Source: Streptomyces wedmorensis (GTDB lineage Bacteria > Actinomycetota > Actinomycetes > Streptomycetales > Streptomycetaceae). From it: DNA of 64,000 bases. Positions within the stretch are counted from its first letter, which is position 1. Every line of letters begins with the position of its first letter. The notes beneath the pieces were generated by a model. The model ran no database searches. It was not told the DNA's origin and saw only the letters and a program-made list of their open reading frames with translations. The stretch spans positions 1 through 64,000 of the forward strand of contig NZ_JNWK01000002.1 in assembly GCF_000716445.1 (NCBI RefSeq). Direction: 5' to 3'. Below are positions 23,816 to 34,008 of the stretch, one piece after another. A program made the translations under genes and the position numbers.

Positions 23816-24108
23816 CGGGTGGTGGCTGTGGGGCCAGGGGTCCCGGGTGGGCGGGGTGGGGCACGCCGGGACAAGGATAGGGCTCCGATGGCCTTGGCCC
23901 GGTTGCTTCACCTGCGTGGCACGATGTGGAGGTTCGGTGAAGCGGAACGATAATCGCAGGCAGGTGCGATTCGCGCAGCGCTTTTGACGTCGCTCGGGGC
24001 GGGTGTTGTGCACTCGTTATGCCTGGGCTTCCGATTGCCACCCCTTTCTACGGCGCGCAGGGCCGTAATAGGCTTCAAAAACACTCATAAATTGGGCATT
24101 CTTCGCAT

Positions 24109-25737
24109 GTGGTGACCTTGGACGAACGGCCTCAGCTGATCGACGCACTCTCCGCCCTGCGCGACCGTGTCGCCGCCGTGCGTCTTCCCCTCCCCCTGCC
24201 GGACACGCCGCGCGCCCGGCAGACGAGGTCCGAGCTGCTCGCCCAGCTCGACGACTACCTGGTGCCCCGGCTGAAGGACCCCGACGCGCCGCTGCTGGCC
24301 GTCGTGGGGGGCTCGACCGGGGCGGGGAAGTCGACGCTGGTCAACTCCCTTGTCGGGCGGCGGGTCAGCGAGTCGGGCGTGCTGAGACCGACCACCCGGA
24401 CGCCGGTGCTCGTCTGCCACCCCGAGGACCACCACTGGTTCGCCGGGATGCGGGTGCTCCCGCAGCTCACCCGCGTCTGGCTGCCCCAGAGCGACGAGGA
24501 CCACCCGGCGGAGGAGAACGCCGCAGAGGAGAACGCCCTCCGGGTCGAGACGGCCGCCTCGCTGCCCCGCGGCCTGGCCCTGCTCGACGCGCCCGACATC
24601 GACTCGCTCGTCGTCGAGAACCGGCTGCTCGCGGCGGAGTTGATCTGTGCCGCCGACATCTGGGTGATGGTCACCACGGCTTCGCGGTACGCCGACGCCG
24701 TGCCCTGGCACCTGCTCCGTACCGCCAAGGAGTACGACGCCACCCTCGTCACCGTCCTCGACCGCGTCCCCCACCAGGTCATCGGGGAGGTGTCCCGGCA
24801 GTACGAGGCGCTGCTCGACAAGGCCGGACTCGGTGACGTGCCGCGCTTCACCATCCCCGAGCTGCCCGAGTCGGCGGACGGCGGCAGCGGGTTGCTGCCC
24901 GACAGCGCCGTCGCCGCCCTGCGCGGCTGGCTCGCCCACTGCGCCCAGGACCCGGCGGCCCGGCAGCAGGCCGCCGACCGCACCGCCTCCGGCGTCATCG
25001 ACTCCCTCGACACCCGACTGCCCGAACTGGCGGGCGCGGTCGCCGCGCAGTACGCCGCCGCCGTCCGCCTCGGCGGCGTCGTCGAGACCGCGTACGCGGA
25101 GCAGGCGAAGCGGGTGCGGCAGCTGCTGGGGCGCGGCGCCGTCCTCGCCGGCGACGCCCGTACGCGCTGGCGCGGCTACCCCCGCGACAGCACCGCCGAA
25201 GAACTCCTGGACGCCCTCGCCGAGTCCCTCGCCGCCCTGCTGCACTGCGCGGTCTCGGCCGCCGAGGAGCGCGTACGCGACACCTGGCGCCGCGAACCCG
25301 CCTCCCAGGCCCTCGGCCCGCCGCGGACCGGCGGCGACCGGGAGGCCGGCGAGCGGATCGGCGTCGAGGTACGGCGCTGGCGCCGCGTGCTCGAGGAACT
25401 GGCCGAGGAGGAGGTGCGCGACGTCGAGCGCCCCTCCGGTTCGCGCGCGGCCCGCACCGCCGTCCCCGAGGCCGACACCGTCGCCGCCCTCCTCGCCGCC
25501 TCCCTCCTCGGCGGCCGCCGCAGCCGGTCGGCCGGCGAGCGCCTCGCCGAACTCCTCGGTGCCCAGGCCGCCCTGCGGCTGCGCGACAAGGGCGGCGAAC
25601 TGGTCCTCTCGTACGTCGACCGTGTCCTGTACGTCGAGCGCGACCGATGCCTCGCCCCCCTCGAATCGCTCGCCGTGACCCCCGAGCCGCAGGCGGAGCT
25701 GATCGCCGCGCTCTCCGTACTGCAGAAGGAGAAGTGA
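24109..25737 (+). CDS. Dynamin/Era-like GTPase, first of a pair
   Basis: 542-residue P-loop GTPase. G1 [19 protein letters not shown] (about 58-76), a threonine in RPTTRTPV as G2, G3-like LLDAPDIDS (about 160), and a weak G4 (TVLDRV). The remainder is helical and Ala/Leu/Glu/Arg-rich, like dynamin-type stalks or the M. tuberculosis IniC/IniA group. There is no clear membrane segment. GTG at 24109 or 24112. Its stop is 1 base before the next GTPase gene, so the two are made together and probably work as a heteromeric pair. Streptomyces species conserve this pair next to ssbB, but its function is not established. Confidence 0.85.
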   Translation: MVTLDERPQLIDALSALRDRVAAVRLPLPLPDTPRARQTRSELLAQLDDYLVPRLKDPDAPLLAVVGGSTGAGKSTLVNSLVGRRVSESGVLRPTTRTPVLVCHPEDHHWFAGMRVLPQLTRVWLPQSDEDHPAEENAAEENALRVETAASLPRGLALLDAPDIDSLVVENRLLAAELICAADIWVMVTTASRYADAVPWHLLRTAKEYDATLVTVLDRVPHQVIGEVSRQYEALLDKAGLGDVPRFTIPELPESADGGSGLLPDSAVAALRGWLAHCAQDPAARQQAADRTASGVIDSLDTRLPELAGAVAAQYAAAVRLGGVVETAYAEQAKRVRQLLGRGAVLAGDARTRWRGYPRDSTAEELLDALAESLAALLHCAVSAAEERVRDTWRREPASQALGPPRTGGDREAGERIGVEVRRWRRVLEELAEEEVRDVERPSGSRAARTAVPEADTVAALLAASLLGGRRSRSAGERLAELLGAQAALRLRDKGGELVLSYVDRVLYVERDRCLAPLESLAVTPEPQAELIAALSVLQKEK

Positions 25738-25738
25738 C

Positions 25739-27616
25739 GTGGTGGATGTGGACGTGGCGGGCAGGGCGGACGGGGACGGGGCGGGCAGGGGGAGCGGGGC
25801 GGGCAGGGCAGGCAAGGAAGGCGGGGCGGGCGACCGCGTCAGCTGGGACGACGGACTCATCGCGCGACGGGCGAGCGAGCGGGCCGCGGTGAAGGACGAG
25901 CAGCCCGGGGCAGGAGGGGGCCGGGAGGAGGACGAGGACACGTTGCCGCCGCTCGGCGGGAGTTACGGGGGGCCGCTCCGCAGCCGCCTCGACGCGTTGC
26001 ACGAGCTCGTGGGACTGTCCCGTACGAGAGTGGAGACCGAGGCGCTCGCAGAGGCGGGGCGGGTCCTCGACGAGGCCGCCGCACGGCAGCGACTCTCCTC
26101 CCGGCACACGGTGATCGCGATCGCCGGGGCCACCGGAAGCGGCAAGTCGACGCTCTTCAACGCGCTGGCCGGCGTGCCCGTCTCGGAGACCGGCCTGCGG
26201 CGCCCGACGACCTCGGCACCCATCGCGCTCAGTTGGTCCGACGGGGCGGCGGGACTGCTCGACCGGCTCGCCGTGCCGGGGCGGCTGCGCCGCCGGCCCC
26301 TGGCGGGCGGAGCCGCGGACACCGAACTCCAGGGGCTCGTGCTCATCGACCTGCCGGACCACGACTCGGCGGTGACCGCGCACCGGGACCAGGTCGACCG
26401 GGTCCTCGGTCTGGTCGACGCCGTGATCTGGGTGGTCGACCCCGAGAAGTACGCGGACGCGGCGCTCCACGAGCGCTACCTGAGGCCGCTGGCCGGGCAT
26501 GCCGAGGTCACGTTCGTCGTCCTCAACCAGATCGACCGGCTGGGGACGGAGGCCGCCGACCTCGTCCTCGACGACCTGCGCCGCCTCCTGGACGAGGACG
26601 GCGTGGCGCTCGGCGAGCACGGCGAGCCCGGGGCCACGGTCCTCTCGGTCTCCGCGCTGACCGGCGAGGGCGTGCCCGAACTGCGCGAACTCGTCGCCCG
26701 GTTCGTCCAGGAACGCACCGCTCCGGAACGTCGGCTCGCGGCCGACGTCGACGCGGCGGCGGCGCGGCTGCGCCCGGTGTACGTGGCCGACGGCCGTTCC
26801 GGCCTCGACGAGCGGGCCCGGGAAGCCTTCACGGACCGGCTGGCCGTCGCCGTCGGCGCGCAGGCGGCGGGCGAGGCCGCCGAGCGGGTCTGGCGCCGGG
26901 GGGCGATCCGCGCCTGCGGAACGCCCTGGCTGCGGCTCTACCGCCGGTACGAGCGGATGCGCGCGCACGGCTCCACCGACCCGCGCCTCGCCTCCCCGGT
27001 CGAGGAGGAGCTGACGGCCCGCCAGCGCGTCGAGCAGGCCGTGCGGATCGTCGCCGACGAGGCCTCGCGCGGGCTGCCGGTGCCGTGGGCGCAAGCCGTG
27101 CGCGAGGCGGCGGAGCGCGGGGCGGAGGGCCTGCCCGAGGCGCTGGACGAACTGACCGTCACCATGGGCGACCCCGCCGCCCGGCCGCCGAGGCCCGCCT
27201 GGTGGCCGGCGGCCGTCCTCGCCCAGGTGGTGATGACGCTCCTGCAGCTCTTCGGCGCGCTGTGGCTGGTGGGCCAGATCGTCGGTGTCGTACCGCCCGG
27301 CCTCCTGCCGCCGGTCCTCGTCATGCTCGGCGGCATCGTCGGCGGTCCCCTCGTGGAATGGGCCTGCGAGGGCGCGGTGAAGGGGCCGGCCCGCCGGTAC
27401 GGCCAGGAGGCCGAACGCCGTCTGCGCGAGGCGGCGGCCGCCTGCGGCCGGGCCCGCGTGCTCGACCCCGTGGCGGCGGAGCTCATGCGCTACCGCGAGG
27501 TCCGCGAGCAGTACGCGACGGTGGTGGGCGCGCGCCCGCCGGCCCGCGTCGTCGGCGGCGGCCGCCCCGGTACGGCGCGGTTCGGGGCGACGCGGGCGGG
27601 GGTGCGCAGGAGGTAG
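25739..27616 (+). CDS. Era-like membrane GTPase, second of a pair
   Basis: 625-residue GTPase. A disordered Gly/Asp/Arg-rich N-terminus (1-70) precedes the G domain: G1 IAGATGSGKSTLFNAL (about 126-141), G2 RRPTTSAP, G3 LIDLPDHDS, G4 VLNQIDRLG, G5 SALTGEG. The second half ends with two hydrophobic segments (about 495-545; VLAQVVMTLLQLFGALWLVG and VVPPGLLPPVLVMLGG) that would anchor it to the membrane, then a basic tail. Start GTG 25739 follows the partner's stop after one base, indicating coupling. The motif set is complete, unlike the partner's weaker G4. Confidence 0.88.
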   Translation: MVDVDVAGRADGDGAGRGSGAGRAGKEGGAGDRVSWDDGLIARRASERAAVKDEQPGAGGGREEDEDTLPPLGGSYGGPLRSRLDALHELVGLSRTRVETEALAEAGRVLDEAAARQRLSSRHTVIAIAGATGSGKSTLFNALAGVPVSETGLRRPTTSAPIALSWSDGAAGLLDRLAVPGRLRRRPLAGGAADTELQGLVLIDLPDHDSAVTAHRDQVDRVLGLVDAVIWVVDPEKYADAALHERYLRPLAGHAEVTFVVLNQIDRLGTEAADLVLDDLRRLLDEDGVALGEHGEPGATVLSVSALTGEGVPELRELVARFVQERTAPERRLAADVDAAAARLRPVYVADGRSGLDERAREAFTDRLAVAVGAQAAGEAAERVWRRGAIRACGTPWLRLYRRYERMRAHGSTDPRLASPVEEELTARQRVEQAVRIVADEASRGLPVPWAQAVREAAERGAEGLPEALDELTVTMGDPAARPPRPAWWPAAVLAQVVMTLLQLFGALWLVGQIVGVVPPGLLPPVLVMLGGIVGGPLVEWACEGAVKGPARRYGQEAERRLREAAAACGRARVLDPVAAELMRYREVREQYATVVGARPPARVVGGGRPGTARFGATRAGVRRR

Positions 27617-27871
27617 GCACCGGGCAGGACGAGCGCGCGCCGCGAGCCGGGGTCCGACGCCGGCCGCGGCCGTGCTTTGTCCGGTATCACCCTCCAGGGT
27701 GAGGGAGTTGTCCTCATTCGCCCGGCTGTCCACAGGCCCCGGCGGGGTTGCCCGTGACGCTCCAGCATGGTGTCGAAGGCGAAGGGCGGCCGGGATGCGG
27801 CGCCCGGGCTTCGGCCTTCGGCCGACGGCGGCCGGAGAACGACAGACGGCACACAAAAGTGGGGGCGGACC

Positions 27872-28390
27872 ATGAACGACACGACCGTGACGCTCGTCGG
27901 CAACGTGGCGACGGCGGTGGAGTACCGGGACACGGCGGCGGGCGGGGTGGCGAGGTTCCGCTTCGCGGTGACCGCGCGCCGCTGGGACCGTGAGCAGGGG
28001 GCCTGGTCCGACGGGCCGACCAGCTTCTACACGGTGTCGGCCTGGCGCTCGCTCGGCGCCAACCTCGCTGCCTCCGTTTCGGTGGGTGAACCGCTCGTGG
28101 TCCACGGGCGCCTGAAGGTGCGTGAGGACGAGCGCGACGGACAGCGCAAGACCTTCGTGGACGTCGCCGCGGTCGCCGTGGGCCACGATCTGAGCCGGGG
28201 GACCGCGGCGTTCCGCCGCGCGGCCCGGCCGGAGCCGGAACTCCGTGCCGACGGCGGCCCGCAGCCACCGCCCCGGCCGCAGGCGGGGGCGGCGCCCAAG
28301 CTGTCGCCGAGGCCGCCTTCGGAGGTGGGGGAGGACCCCTGGACGGTGGCCTCGGACGAGGCGACGAAGCGCCTGGTAACCGCTTCTTGA
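27872..28390 (+). CDS. ssbB: Single-stranded DNA-binding protein SsbB
   Basis: 172-residue protein with a complete OB fold in the first 110 residues (TVTLVGNVATAVEYRD, RFRFAVTARRW, FYTVSAWRSLGANLA, LVVHGRLKVRED, FVDVAAVAVGHDL). The C-terminus ends VTAS and lacks the acidic DDDIPF/DEPPF-type tip that recruits repair proteins, which separates Streptomyces SsbB from essential SsbA. From the S. coelicolor literature, SsbB is a paralogue needed for chromosome segregation in sporulating hyphae. It follows the GTPase pair after 255 bases, in its usual neighbourhood. ATG 27872 is preceded by a G-rich site. Confidence 0.85.
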   Translation: MNDTTVTLVGNVATAVEYRDTAAGGVARFRFAVTARRWDREQGAWSDGPTSFYTVSAWRSLGANLAASVSVGEPLVVHGRLKVREDERDGQRKTFVDVAAVAVGHDLSRGTAAFRRAARPEPELRADGGPQPPPRPQAGAAPKLSPRPPSEVGEDPWTVASDEATKRLVTAS

Positions 28391-28429
28391 CCATGCGTCG
28401 TGGGGATTTGTCGACCAACTCGCCCAGTG

Positions 28430-28458
28430 GATAACGATTCCGAGACGGAATGGTTATC
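28430..28458. promoter_or_regulatory. 29-bp dyad between ssbB and the thioester-domain gene
   Basis: Arms GATAACGATTCCG (28430-28442) and CGGAATGGTTATC (28446-28458) match at 12 of 13 positions around AGA. AT-rich for this genome. Without a T-run it reads more like an operator than a terminator. Confidence 0.5.
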
Positions 28459-28509
28459 TGACCGTATGGCCGGGCACCGCGGGGTTCCGCGTCCCTAGGA
28501 TTCCCGAGT

Positions 28510-28538
28510 ACTCAATGAGGCACGTGAGTCCATTGAGT
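28510..28538. promoter_or_regulatory. Second dyad with TGAGTC repeats upstream of the thioester-domain gene
   Basis: ACTCAATG (28510-28517) and CATTGAGT (28531-28538) form a perfect inverted repeat; three TGAGTC direct repeats occupy the right side (to about 28547). Lies about 75 bases upstream of the start codon, in promoter position. Confidence 0.5.
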
Positions 28539-28614
28539 CTGTGAGTCTGCTGGCGTGCGCTCCCCCCACGTGAATCGACCAAGTTCGCGGAGCCGCCGCC
28601 CGGAGGGGAATCCA

Positions 28615-30030
28615 ATGTTTTCAGTTCGTGGGCGGGGCACTGCTCGCCGCCTTGCCGCTGCCACCCTGGTCTCGGGCCTCGTCGCCGCCGGCGCGATAGC
28701 CCTCGCGGGACCGGCCGCGGCCGATGATGCTCCGGGCGCGAGCGGTGGCGCCACCGCCAAGCTCGGCGAGTTGAAGATCTTCGACGGGGTGAAGATCGCG
28801 GGCCAGGATCGCGAGGAGCGCGGTGGCCTCTTCGAGATGCAGGTCGAGAACGGCGGAAGCCTGCTGACCTACTGCATCGACTACCGGACCACCGCCTACG
28901 AGGGCAAGCAGTACAAGGAGGTCGGCTGGGACCAGTCGTCCCTCCACAACAACCCCGACGCGGGCAAGATCCTCTGGATCCTGGAGAACTCCTACCCGAC
29001 CCTCAAGGTCTCCGACCTCACCTCGAAGGCCGGCGTCGAGGGGCTGAGCGACGAGACCGCCGCCGCCGCCACGCAGGCCGCGATCTGGCACTTCTCCGAC
29101 GACCTCGACGCGAAGCCGGTCGACGAGAAGGCCCAGGCGCTCACCAAGTACCTGATCGACAACGCCACCAAGGTGGAGGAGCCCAAGTCCTCCCTGAGCC
29201 TGTCCCCGAGCTCCCTCGCGGGCAAGGCCGGCGACCGCATCGGCCCGTTCAAGGTCGGCACCAACGCCAAGACCGGCGCCGACCTGTCCGTGGTCCCGGG
29301 CGCCCCGGCCGGCCTCGGCATCGTCGACAAGGACGGCAAGGCGATCACCAAGGCCAAGGACGGCGACGACGTCTACGTCAACGTGCCGAGCGGCACCCCC
29401 GACGGCGACGCCGAGATCAAGGCCGAGGTCACCACGCAGGTCCCGCTCGGGCGCGCCTTCGTCAGCACCCAGGGCAAGAGCCAGACCATGATCCTGGCCG
29501 GCTCCAGCAACTCCACCGTCACCGCCAAGGCCACCGTCGCCTGGGCCAAGAAGGGTGCCGTCCCGGCCGTCACGGTCGCCAAGGACTGCGCCAAGGGCGG
29601 CCTGGAGATCATCGCCTCCAACGCGGGCGACGAGCCCTGGACCTTCGACCTGAAGGGCACCTCGTACACGATCGCCCCCGCCGAGAAGAAGACCATCACG
29701 GTCCCGCTCGCCGAGGACGAGGCGTACAAGTTCACGATCACCGGCCCGAACAAGTTCTCGGAGACCTTCGAGGGCGTCCTGGACTGCAAGACGGCCACCC
29801 CCGGCCCGAAGCCCTCCGAGACCCCCTCCACCTCCCCCTCGGTCGAGCCCTCCCCGTCCACCCCCGGCACCACGGGTGACACCACGGGCGGCACCACCGG
29901 TGGCGGCGACCTCGCCGAGACCGGCAGCTCCAACGCCACCCCGATGATCGCCGGCATCGCCGCCGCGCTCGTCGCGATCGGCGGCGGCGCGGTGTTCTTC
30001 CTCCGCAAGAAGAAGACCGCCGGCCAGTAA
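28615..30030 (+). CDS. Sortase-anchored surface protein with thioester domain
   Basis: 471 residues. Signal peptide about 1-36. The thioester domain (about 48-175) has the pair that forms an internal Cys-Gln thioester: Cys87 in LLTYCIDYRT and Gln154 in AATQAAIWHF, the motif set of Gram-positive thioester adhesins. Beta-rich stalk domains follow (180-395), then a Thr/Ser/Pro linker, the sortase signal LAETG (433-437, a class E type LAxTG), a membrane segment and RKKK. The chosen ATG has GGAGGGG 8 bases upstream. The protein would be covalently bound to peptidoglycan and could bond covalently to surface ligands. No sortase gene is nearby. Two dyads precede it. Confidence 0.9.
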   Translation: MFSVRGRGTARRLAAATLVSGLVAAGAIALAGPAAADDAPGASGGATAKLGELKIFDGVKIAGQDREERGGLFEMQVENGGSLLTYCIDYRTTAYEGKQYKEVGWDQSSLHNNPDAGKILWILENSYPTLKVSDLTSKAGVEGLSDETAAAATQAAIWHFSDDLDAKPVDEKAQALTKYLIDNATKVEEPKSSLSLSPSSLAGKAGDRIGPFKVGTNAKTGADLSVVPGAPAGLGIVDKDGKAITKAKDGDDVYVNVPSGTPDGDAEIKAEVTTQVPLGRAFVSTQGKSQTMILAGSSNSTVTAKATVAWAKKGAVPAVTVAKDCAKGGLEIIASNAGDEPWTFDLKGTSYTIAPAEKKTITVPLAEDEAYKFTITGPNKFSETFEGVLDCKTATPGPKPSETPSTSPSVEPSPSTPGTTGDTTGGTTGGGDLAETGSSNATPMIAGIAAALVAIGGGAVFFLRKKKTAGQ

Positions 30031-30041
30031 CCACGGGCCAC

Positions 30042-30068
30042 CGGTGCCGGGCCCCGCGCCCGGCACCG
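30042..30068 (+). terminator. Terminator of the thioester-domain gene
   Basis: 11-bp perfect arms CGGTGCCGGGC / GCCCGGCACCG with a 5-base loop, 12 bases after the stop codon. Confidence 0.75.
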
Positions 30069-30304
30069 CGCCCCACCCCATGGAGTGATCCGCGTCACAC
30101 GCCCTTCACCCCGTGACCCCCGCCCGACCCCGGACCGCACCCGCGCCCGGGGTCGTCGCACGTCGGAACCCCGCCCCACCCCCTCGCACCCCCCTCACCG
30201 CCCCCTCCGCGGCCCCGCCGGAGCCGAACCGGTTTCCGCCCGGGGCTGGCGGTCAGGCAAGATGGGGTGTATCTGCCCACTCACTCTTTGCCGGACGGTT
30301 TCTC

Positions 30305-31969
<1,665 letters not shown>

Positions 31970-31974
31970 GGTCA

Positions 31975-32400
31975 GTGACGAGGCACATCTACAGCTGTCC
32001 CCTTCGCTGGTCGGACATGGACGCCTTCGGGCACGTCAACAACGTCGTCTTCCTGCGGTACCTGGAAGAGGCGCGGATCGACTTCATGTTCCGGCTGGCG
32101 CCGGGGGACGGTTCCCCCTCGTTCTCCGGCGGGTCCGTCGTGGCCCGGCACGAGATCGACTACGTGCGGCCGCTGGTCCACCGGCACGAGCCGGTGACCA
32201 TCGAGTCGTGGGTCACGAAGATAGGCGCGGCGTCGCTGACGATCGCGTACGAGATCAAGGACCCGGACGTGACCTACGTCCGCGCGTCCACGGTCGTCGT
32301 GCCCTTCGACCTGGAGGCGCAGCGCCCGCGGCGGATCAGCGCCGAGGAGCGGAGCTTCCTGCAGGAGTTCGTGGACGACGGGATGTCCACCGCCGCATGA
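31975..32400 (+). CDS. Acyl-CoA thioesterase (hot-dog fold, 4HBT type)
   Basis: 141-residue hot-dog thioesterase. The motif RWSDMDAFGHVNNVVFLRYLEEAR near residue 11 carries the catalytic Asp/His-Asn signature of the 4-hydroxybenzoyl-CoA thioesterase group. VARHEIDYVRPL and the later beta strands fit. Function is hydrolysis of some acyl-CoA; the substrate is unknown. GTG start is 5 bases after ettA, and the stop overlaps the next gene by ATGA, so translation is coupled across the three genes. Confidence 0.92.
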   Translation: MTRHIYSCPLRWSDMDAFGHVNNVVFLRYLEEARIDFMFRLAPGDGSPSFSGGSVVARHEIDYVRPLVHRHEPVTIESWVTKIGAASLTIAYEIKDPDVTYVRASTVVVPFDLEAQRPRRISAEERSFLQEFVDDGMSTAA

Positions 32401-33062
32401 CGCTCCTCGCACCTCTGCACTTCGACGACGCCAGGGAGGCGGCGGCCCTCGCCGCCTTCCTGACCCGGCTGGTCCGTTACGACCGGGCCGCCGCCGTCCG
32501 CCTCCAGGCGGGCGGCGGGGCGCTGGCCGTCTTCGGGCGGCCGGCGTCGTTCGACGTCCTCGCGATCCGCACGGCCCGCCTCGTCGACGCCGTGGACCTC
32601 GACGTCACGGTCTCCGCCGGCGAACTCCTCGAAGGCATCGAGGAGTCGGGCGGCAAGGCCGTCGTTCCCGACTCGGTGACCGGACCGCCCTGGGCGGGCG
32701 TCCTGCCGCCGCGCTCCGGATGGCGGCCCGTCGAAGGACTGCCGGGCGCCGCCGAGATGCGGGGCGCGGTCGCCGCCGCGGTCGCCGAGTTCCGGGCCCG
32801 GGACGAGGAGCTGCCCGAGGAACGCCGGACCAGGGCGGAGCGCGACCGGATCGGTCACGACATCTGGTCCCGCACCCTCGGCACCACCGGACTGCCCCTG
32901 CGGGCGGTGCACGCCGCCCAGTCCCTGGGCTTCCTGCCGCCGGCCGACACGGGCCTCGCCCCCGCGCTCTTCGCCTCCGGGCCGTGGCTGCGGCTGCGCA
33001 CCCCGTACGGCTCGATCGCGCTGCGCACCGCACCGATGTCCCTGGCGGTCGCCCCCCGGTGA
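32397..33062 (+). CDS. Conserved hypothetical protein following ettA/thioesterase
   Basis: 221 residues, soluble, no signal or membrane segment. The N-terminal half resembles a small alpha/beta domain (LTRLVRYDRAAAVRLQAGGGALAVFGRP, AIRTARLVDAVDLDVTVSAGELLEGIEE); the C-terminal half is helical (RAERDRIGHDIWSRTL, LRAVHAAQSLGFL). No catalytic signature found. The ATGA overlap with the thioesterase suggests a related role. I do not recognise the family. Confidence 0.88.
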   Translation: MTLLAPLHFDDAREAAALAAFLTRLVRYDRAAAVRLQAGGGALAVFGRPASFDVLAIRTARLVDAVDLDVTVSAGELLEGIEESGGKAVVPDSVTGPPWAGVLPPRSGWRPVEGLPGAAEMRGAVAAAVAEFRARDEELPEERRTRAERDRIGHDIWSRTLGTTGLPLRAVHAAQSLGFLPPADTGLAPALFASGPWLRLRTPYGSIALRTAPMSLAVAPR

Positions 33063-33090
33063 TCCGCGTACGGGGCGACGAGTCCCTGGC

Positions 33091-33117
33091 GGGCCGGGTC
33101 CGATAAGGGCCCGGCCC
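33091..33117 (+). terminator. Terminator after the ettA unit
   Basis: 8-bp arms GGGCCGGG / CCCGGCCC with an 11-base loop (33099-33109), 28 bases after the stop of the last gene in the unit. Confidence 0.55.
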
Positions 33118-33180
33118 CGCTTGTCTTCAGGGGCCGCACCGCTGGTCCGGGCGGTCCCACGCCCCGGCGAGGCGGCTCCG

Positions 33181-33783
33181 TCAGCCCTCCTCGCGTCCCT
33201 CCTTGGCGATCGCGACCGCCGACAGCGCCGCCGAGAGGGCGAGCAGGACGGCGGGGACGACGGGGGAGCCGTGGGCCTTGTTCCGGCGTTCCAGGATGGG
33301 GTCCATGCGGTGGGCGGGGTCGTACGCGATGCGGACCGCGGTGCCGGAGGAACCGATCCGTTCCTCGGCGGAGAAGTCGGCGGGATAGCCGCCGGCGCAG
33401 TCCAGCGTGTGGTGGTACAGGGTCTTGGCGGACGGTGCGCCCTCGCCGAAGGTCGGATGGTGGGTGACCCTGACCTTGCCCACCACGACGCAGTCGGTGA
33501 CCGCGCCGCGGACCGCGTCGTCCCGGGCCTCCACCCACACCGCCGTGAGGCCCGCAAGGATCAGGACGGCCGCGGCGATGCCGCCGCCCTCACGGAACAG
33601 CGCGTTGTGCGCCAGGAGCGCGGCCGCGGTGAGCGCGACGCCGCCCGCCACGCCCAGCGCGGTCGGGAGTCCGTGCGGGCTCCGCAGGCTCCAGCCCGCC
33701 CACACCCACAGGAGCGTTCCGGCTGCGGCGGGCACGAGCAGCGCCCCCGCGTACGGCACGGCTTTCCCCGTCCCCATCCCCAT
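33181..33783 (-). CDS. Membrane protein of unknown function
   Basis: 200 residues with three hydrophobic segments in the first 80 residues (VPYAGALLVPAAAGTLLWVW, ALGVAGGVALTAAALLAHNAL, IAAAVLILAGLTAVWV), a beta-rich outward or cytoplasmic domain (about 83-160; VVVGKVRVTHHPTFGEGA, TLDCAGGYPADFS, AVRIAYDPAHRMDPI) and a last membrane segment near 180. The soluble part resembles the DUF3592-like beta domains of membrane proteins, weakly. Alone on the minus strand between convergent and repeat regions. Confidence 0.78.
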   Translation of the reverse strand: MGMGTGKAVPYAGALLVPAAAGTLLWVWAGWSLRSPHGLPTALGVAGGVALTAAALLAHNALFREGGGIAAAVLILAGLTAVWVEARDDAVRGAVTDCVVVGKVRVTHHPTFGEGAPSAKTLYHHTLDCAGGYPADFSAEERIGSSGTAVRIAYDPAHRMDPILERRNKAHGSPVVPAVLLALSAALSAVAIAKEGREEG

Positions 33784-33870
33784 CGGTACACCCCCGTGAG
33801 CGACGTCGGCAGCGGTCAGGTCCGTGGGCGGGGACGTCGATCACGGGGTACGCGGTTGCGCCACCGTCCC

Positions 33871-33982
33871 GTGGGCCGTGGGCCGTGGGCCGTGGGCCGT
33901 GGGCCGTGGGCCGTGGGCCGTGAGTCATGAGCCATGAGCTGTGGGCCGTGAGCCGTGGGCGGTGGGCGGTGGGCCGTGAGCG
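33871..33982. repeat. Heptanucleotide tandem repeat, 16 units
   Basis: Seven perfect CGTGGGC units followed by nine variants (CGTGAGT, CATGAGC, TGTGGGC, GGTGGGC and so on), period exactly 7. It fills the gap between the membrane protein start and the end of the ABC transporter operon. Perfect copies at one end and decayed ones at the other suggest polar expansion. Useful as a strain-variable locus; no coding role. Confidence 0.9.
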
Positions 33983-34008
33983 CCCCACACGTCACACCCG
34001 TACGGCCC

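Noticed and set aside
23743..24108. Integrated element at the tRNA-Arg
   Set aside because: No integrase, direct repeat of the tRNA end or change in gene type; the flanks look like conserved chromosome.
33871..33982. Heptamer array as a CRISPR array
   Set aside because: Units are contiguous without spacers and there are no cas genes.
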